From assembly GCA_964609085.1 (NCBI GenBank), contig CAZSRZ010000004.1, positions 34,565 through 98,564 of the forward strand: DNA of 64,000 bases. Direction: 5' to 3'. Below are positions 60,472 to 64,000 of this stretch, in pieces. Source of the DNA: JANPLG01 sp964609085. GTDB lineage: Bacteria; Armatimonadota; SYMT01. The position numbers were made by a program, and so were the translations under genes. The notes under the pieces are model-generated. The model was given only the letters and a program-made list of their open reading frames with translations, made no database searches and was not told the DNA's origin. The first letter of the stretch is position 1; the number at the start of each line of letters is the position of its first letter.

Positions 60472-61805
60472 CAGTCGCCGGCTCCGTCGTCGTCCGGGCC
60501 TGACGCCGGCCGGGGGAGGAAGCGACTGAGGAACCCGGCGGGGCCGGAGGGTCGCGGCAAATCCGAGCCGTCTCGGCCCGGGGAGTCGGCAGGCAGTGGG
60601 AGCGATTGACGTTTGTCCAGGCGCTCCACTGCTGCCCCAAGCATCGCCCTGGTTCGCGGGTCGCGCGTCACCCGCGCCCGCAGCAGCTCACGGATGGTCC
60701 TGCTGGACTCCACGTCGCCAAGCTCCGCGAGGGCAGCGGCGGCAGGACCGACGGCGGTGCCGCCGACCAACGCCCCCCGCAGCGCCTGGATCAACGCGGG
60801 GCGGTAGCCCGGAGGCACCGCGGCCGCCCCCTGCGTGGGCTCGCGCAGCAGCAGTCCATAAGCGTCCACGAGATCCTCCCGCCCCATCGCCCGGAGCCGC
60901 GTCGCGGCCTGATCCGAAACGAGCCACCCGCGGGCCCGAAACTGCGACCCCAGGGCCTTGACCAGCGCCGCCGTCGCCTCGGGCGTGTCCGCGTTGCCGA
61001 GCGCCTCCAGGGCGGCGACGCGAATCGATTCATCCTCGTCGGAGAGGAGCTTCCCCAGCCGCGCTTCCGTGCCCGGGCCCCGGAGCTCCGTGAGTTGCCT
61101 GGCGGCCTCGCGGCGCGCATTCGCTCCGTCCCAGAGCAGCAGATCGCCCTGCCGTATTTGGGTTCGGGGATAGCAAACGCGCTCCCACACCACGTCCTCC
61201 AGAGGACGGCCGCGCCGTCGCAACTCGTCGATGCCGTGAAGCATGCCCTGGAACAACCCAAAGAGCGCCGCGATCGGCTCACTCTTGCGCATCACGCCGG
61301 GCACCAGCCCAATGAGTTCGTCCATTCCCTCCGGGAATCGCGGGCCCAGGATGCCTTCGTCCCGACGGATCCCGATCGAGATCGCGGGCAGGGTGGCGAA
61401 CCACGGCGCAACGGTGGGCAAGCGAAACAACTCGCTCGTCATCGTGGGGTTGTTCGATCGGATCGTCGGAAAGCCCCGGAGTGAAACTGCGTCGAGCCCC
61501 AGGGACTCCAGCCCCAGCAGCCGGTAGAGCAGCATGGGGACGACCTGCGCCTGGTCATAGCTGAAGGCAAGCCCTTCGGGGTTGAAGAAGGGAGCGCGGA
61601 TGCGAGTGGCGGTCTGCGACGGGTCAGCACCAGGGGCGAGCCAGGTATCCAGCGTGAGAATCCAGGCATCGGTCGAGGCCTGCAGCACGCAGCCCGACAG
61701 CGGACCACCATAAGTGAACCGCGCCCCCGTCTGCGCGGCGACGGCGGCCCACGCATCCGCCTGGCTTACCGTGTCTTCCGCCCGTTGGCTGAAATCAGGA
61801 AACAA
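60471..61805 (-). CDS. HEAT-repeat protein, paralogue C (first gene of operon)
   Basis: 444 residues from a TTG at 61805 preceded by a GGGGGG-rich patch; this start matches the N terminus of paralogue A. The frame runs upstream to 62003, into the divergent promoter region, and is not supported. AWILTLDTWLAPG and TRIRAPFFNPEGLAFSYD align with A. LLLWDGANARREAARQL is at about residue 240, then HEAT repeats with LLSDEDESIRVAALEALGNAD. The tail holds LPLPADSPGRDGSDLPRP and ends FLPRPASGPDDDGAGD. It is divergent from the PQQ propeller gene across about 200 bp. Confidence 0.72.
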   Translation of the reverse strand: MFPDFSQRAEDTVSQADAWAAVAAQTGARFTYGGPLSGCVLQASTDAWILTLDTWLAPGADPSQTATRIRAPFFNPEGLAFSYDQAQVVPMLLYRLLGLESLGLDAVSLRGFPTIRSNNPTMTSELFRLPTVAPWFATLPAISIGIRRDEGILGPRFPEGMDELIGLVPGVMRKSEPIAALFGLFQGMLHGIDELRRRGRPLEDVVWERVCYPRTQIRQGDLLLWDGANARREAARQLTELRGPGTEARLGKLLSDEDESIRVAALEALGNADTPEATAALVKALGSQFRARGWLVSDQAATRLRAMGREDLVDAYGLLLREPTQGAAAVPPGYRPALIQALRGALVGGTAVGPAAAALAELGDVESSRTIRELLRARVTRDPRTRAMLGAAVERLDKRQSLPLPADSPGRDGSDLPRPSGPAGFLSRFLPRPASGPDDDGAGD

Positions 61806-62002
61806 GCCGCCCCCCGCACGGGGCAGGCTCTCGAGAGCGGCCCCCTCATGAATACGCCAGTCTACCGAAGGGGGTGCGAAATCGGGTAGCCGGTCGAGAC
61901 AAAAGACAGGGAGCCGGGCACGCCGGCAGCCAGGAGGGCAGGAAGGCCTGGGCCTCGTCGAGAATCGGCCAGCGTCGTGCGTGAGTGCGGAGACGCAACC
62001 CA

Positions 62003-64000
62003 ATGCTGCCCTGGAAGTTCCCCAGCCCGCCCAAAAACCGGCGGCCCCTGACCTGCCTGCCCCTGACCTGCCTGCCCCTGACCTGGCTGGTGCTATCCGG
62101 CGGGCTTGTCGGATTCGCCGCTGCCGGCGGGAGCGGCGCCAACGGGCGGTCGTCCGCCCTCGGCGAGTGGCGGGCCTACGCAGCGGATCCCCACGGGAGC
62201 AGATATGCCCCTCTCGACCAGATCCGTGCGTCCAACTTCTCTCGGCTGCGCGTGGCCTGGACCTGGAACTCGGTTGACCAGCCGATACTGGACCGCCACT
62301 CCAACCTGAAGCCGGGGCCGAACGAAGGCACGCCCCTCATGGTCCGCGGCGTGCTGTATGTCAGCACCGGGCTATGTCAGGTGGCGGCCATCGACGCCCG
62401 CACCGGCAAGACTCTGTGGGTGGCCAACGCGGCGACCGGAGCGGAGACGCGAGCGGCAGTGCACCGCGGCGTCGGCTACTGGGAAGGGCGCGGTGTGGAC
62501 GGCAAGCCCAGCCGCCGCATCCTCATCGCCACCCTGGACAGCTTCCTGCTGGCGTTGGATGCGGAGACCGGTAGCGCCGTCCGCGAGTTCGGCGTCGGCG
62601 GGCGGGTCGATCTGCTCCGGGCGGTGCGCCGCCCCGTTGATCGGCGCATCGTCAGCGTCACGTCACCGCCTACCGTCTGCGGCGACACCGTGGTCGTCGG
62701 CGGTGCCGTCGACGACTTCCAATCCACCCGCCTGATGCCTCCCGGTGACGTGCAGGGGTTCGATGCCCGCACCGGCAAGCGGCTCTGGGTCTTCCACACC
62801 GTGCCCCAGGCCGGCGAATTCGGCAACGACACATGGGAGGACGGCTCCTGGCGCTACACCGGCAACACCAACGTCTGGACCTGCATGACCGCCGATCCGG
62901 AGTTGGGGTACGTGTATCTGCCCGTCAGCACACCCACCAATGACTGGTACGGCGGCCACCGCCCCGGAGCCGGACTGTTCGGCGAGAGCATCGTCTGCCT
63001 CAATGCGCGCACCGGCAAGCGAGTGTGGCATTACCAGTTCGTCCACCACGGCCTGTGGGACTACGATCCGCCCTGCGCGCCAAACCTGCTCGACATCACC
63101 CTCAACGGCAAGCGCGTGAAGGCCGTGGTGCAGGTGACCAAGCAGGCCTTCTGTTTCGCCTTCGACCGCGTCACCGGCAAACCCCTCTGGCCCATCGAGG
63201 AGAAGCCGGTCGCCCCGACAACCAACCCGGGCGACCGAGCCTGGCCCACCCAACCCTTCCCCACCCGACCGGCACCCTTCGACCGGCAGGGCATCTCCGA
63301 CGAGACCCTGATCGACTACACCCCCGAGTTGCACCAGATGGCGAAGGAAGAGCTGAAGAACTGGAACTACGGTCCACTCTACACGCCGCCCACCACCCGC
63401 AAGACCATCCTGATGCCGGGCTGGGTAGGCGGGGCAAGCTGGGCCGGCGCCGCCACCGATCCGGAGACAGGGATGCTGTACGTTCCGTCCATCTCCAACC
63501 CCATGTGGTTGCGCCTCGCCCCGCCCGACGCCCCTGGCGCCGACCTTCGGCTGAAGATCGGCGAGAACGGCTACCGCATCCTGTTGCCCAACGGTCTCCC
63601 CCTGGTGAAGGGTCCCTACGGCCGCGTCACCGGCATCGACATGAACAGCGGCGACCACCGATTCATCGCGGTCCAGGGCAGCGGCCCACGCAATCATCCC
63701 GCCCTGAAAGCCCTCAACCTGCCCCCGCTCGGCATCTACCACCGCACCTACTGCATGGTCACCAAGAGCCTGCTGATCACCACACAGGAGGGCGGCTGGT
63801 TCAACGAAGAGACCCCAACCGAGCCCGCCGTCCTGCGCGCCTACAACAAACGCACCGGCGAGTTCCTGGCCGAGGCCCCCCTGCCGGCCCACCCCACCGG
63901 CGCCCCCATCACATGCATGGTGGCGGGGAAACAACTCATCGTCGTACCCACAGGAGGGAACGGCAAGCCCGCCCGCCTCATCGCACTGCGGCTACCCTGA
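62003..64000 (+). CDS. PQQ-dependent dehydrogenase-like beta-propeller protein
   Basis: 665 residues from the ATG at 62003 (GGAG about 10 nt upstream); a GTG at 61985 is possible. The N-terminal membrane/signal segment is built from a triplicated PLTCL unit. Mature sequence: GEWRAYAADPHGSRYAPLDQI and LRVAWTWNS, the entry motif of glucose/alcohol quinoprotein dehydrogenases. Propeller blades follow with DARTGKTLWVANAA, FDARTGKRLWVFHT and NARTGKRVWHYQFVHHGLWDYDPPC in separate blades, and PGWVGGASWAGAATDPETGMLYV. No haem c or adjacent Cys pair is seen. Substrate unknown. The stop codon is the last triplet of the window. Confidence 0.85.
   Translation: MLPWKFPSPPKNRRPLTCLPLTCLPLTWLVLSGGLVGFAAAGGSGANGRSSALGEWRAYAADPHGSRYAPLDQIRASNFSRLRVAWTWNSVDQPILDRHSNLKPGPNEGTPLMVRGVLYVSTGLCQVAAIDARTGKTLWVANAATGAETRAAVHRGVGYWEGRGVDGKPSRRILIATLDSFLLALDAETGSAVREFGVGGRVDLLRAVRRPVDRRIVSVTSPPTVCGDTVVVGGAVDDFQSTRLMPPGDVQGFDARTGKRLWVFHTVPQAGEFGNDTWEDGSWRYTGNTNVWTCMTADPELGYVYLPVSTPTNDWYGGHRPGAGLFGESIVCLNARTGKRVWHYQFVHHGLWDYDPPCAPNLLDITLNGKRVKAVVQVTKQAFCFAFDRVTGKPLWPIEEKPVAPTTNPGDRAWPTQPFPTRPAPFDRQGISDETLIDYTPELHQMAKEELKNWNYGPLYTPPTTRKTILMPGWVGGASWAGAATDPETGMLYVPSISNPMWLRLAPPDAPGADLRLKIGENGYRILLPNGLPLVKGPYGRVTGIDMNSGDHRFIAVQGSGPRNHPALKALNLPPLGIYHRTYCMVTKSLLITTQEGGWFNEETPTEPAVLRAYNKRTGEFLAEAPLPAHPTGAPITCMVAGKQLIVVPTGGNGKPARLIALRLP
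62044..62088 (+). repeat. Three tandem 15-bp units in the PQQ protein signal region
   Basis: Three copies of a unit like GCCCCTGACCTGCCT, the last with one change, encode PLTCL repeated in frame inside the hydrophobic leader. Copy-number change would lengthen or shorten the membrane segment by five residues. Confidence 0.85.

Overview
The window is 64 kb of GC-rich bacterial chromosome with no phage, IS, CRISPR, rRNA or tRNA gene that I can recognise. Housekeeping genes (dnaG end, rpoD, thrC, ftsH, gyrB, thiL, tgt, dnaA) sit among large accessory clusters. Several families are typical of Planctomycetota, Verrucomicrobiota, Armatimonadota and Acidobacteriota: a DUF1501 protein paired with a PSCyt1/DUF1549/DUF1553 protein, WD40 and SBBP propellers, MoxR-DUF58-BatA/VWA proteins, a YdjY-domain protein, an NPCBM-like domain and a PQQ propeller. 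The organism is therefore probably a Gram-negative-type member of one of those lineages. I cannot place it further from sequence alone.

Region by region. 1-2.6 kb: the end of dnaG, rpoD, a convergent Fur-family regulator and a small membrane protein. 3-7.2 kb: an orphan ATP-grasp enzyme, a trans-sulfuration PLP enzyme, and a divergent thrC - MoaD/ThiS-like carrier - NIL-domain operon that points to protein-bound sulfur chemistry in Met/Cys synthesis. 7.2-11.4 kb: a secreted protein of DxNxD repeats, a 48-residue very basic protein with strong expression signals, and a lone molybdopterin-binding hydroxylase subunit. 11.5-13.4 kb: ftsH, with a clear promoter and terminator.

13.6-29.1 kb: ten genes on the minus strand. 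In transcription order they are a Gln-rich giant membrane protein of DUF4175-like type, an alpha/alpha-toroid (squalene-cyclase-like) protein, an NPCBM-like protein, a YdjY-domain protein, an ABC-2-permease-like membrane protein, a second toroid protein, MoxR, DUF58, BatA/VWA and VWA. The neighbours overlap or nearly touch, so the cluster probably encodes one envelope machine driven by a MoxR ATPase.

29.2-37.1 kb: a NicO-type metal exporter, gyrB, a mini c-type cytochrome, and a tightly overlapped tgt - NUDIX/ThiE fusion - thiL operon. 37.3-44.7 kb: a WD40 protein, the DUF1501/DUF1549 pair and dnaA. 44.7-45.2 kb is a gene-free gap upstream of dnaA. 45.2-52.4 kb: a YdcF/DUF218 protein, a secreted SBBP propeller, a B-box zinc finger joined to a CPBP-like membrane domain, a secreted PHP-domain protein and a small secreted partner.

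52.7-57.8 kb: an S1/P1-nuclease-like secreted protein, then nucleotide-sugar and glycan genes (GalU-like, UDP-xylose synthase, WecG/TagA), then a divergent, truncated Hsp70. 57.8-61.8 kb: three tandem HEAT-repeat paralogues that share a WDG motif and an unusual LPLPA...LPRP tail. Together with the Hsp70 this is the best candidate here for an undescribed system. 62-64 kb: a PQQ dehydrogenase-like propeller protein that ends with the window.

Convergent gene pairs at about 1.7 kb and 9.0 kb share hairpins that contain their stop codons.
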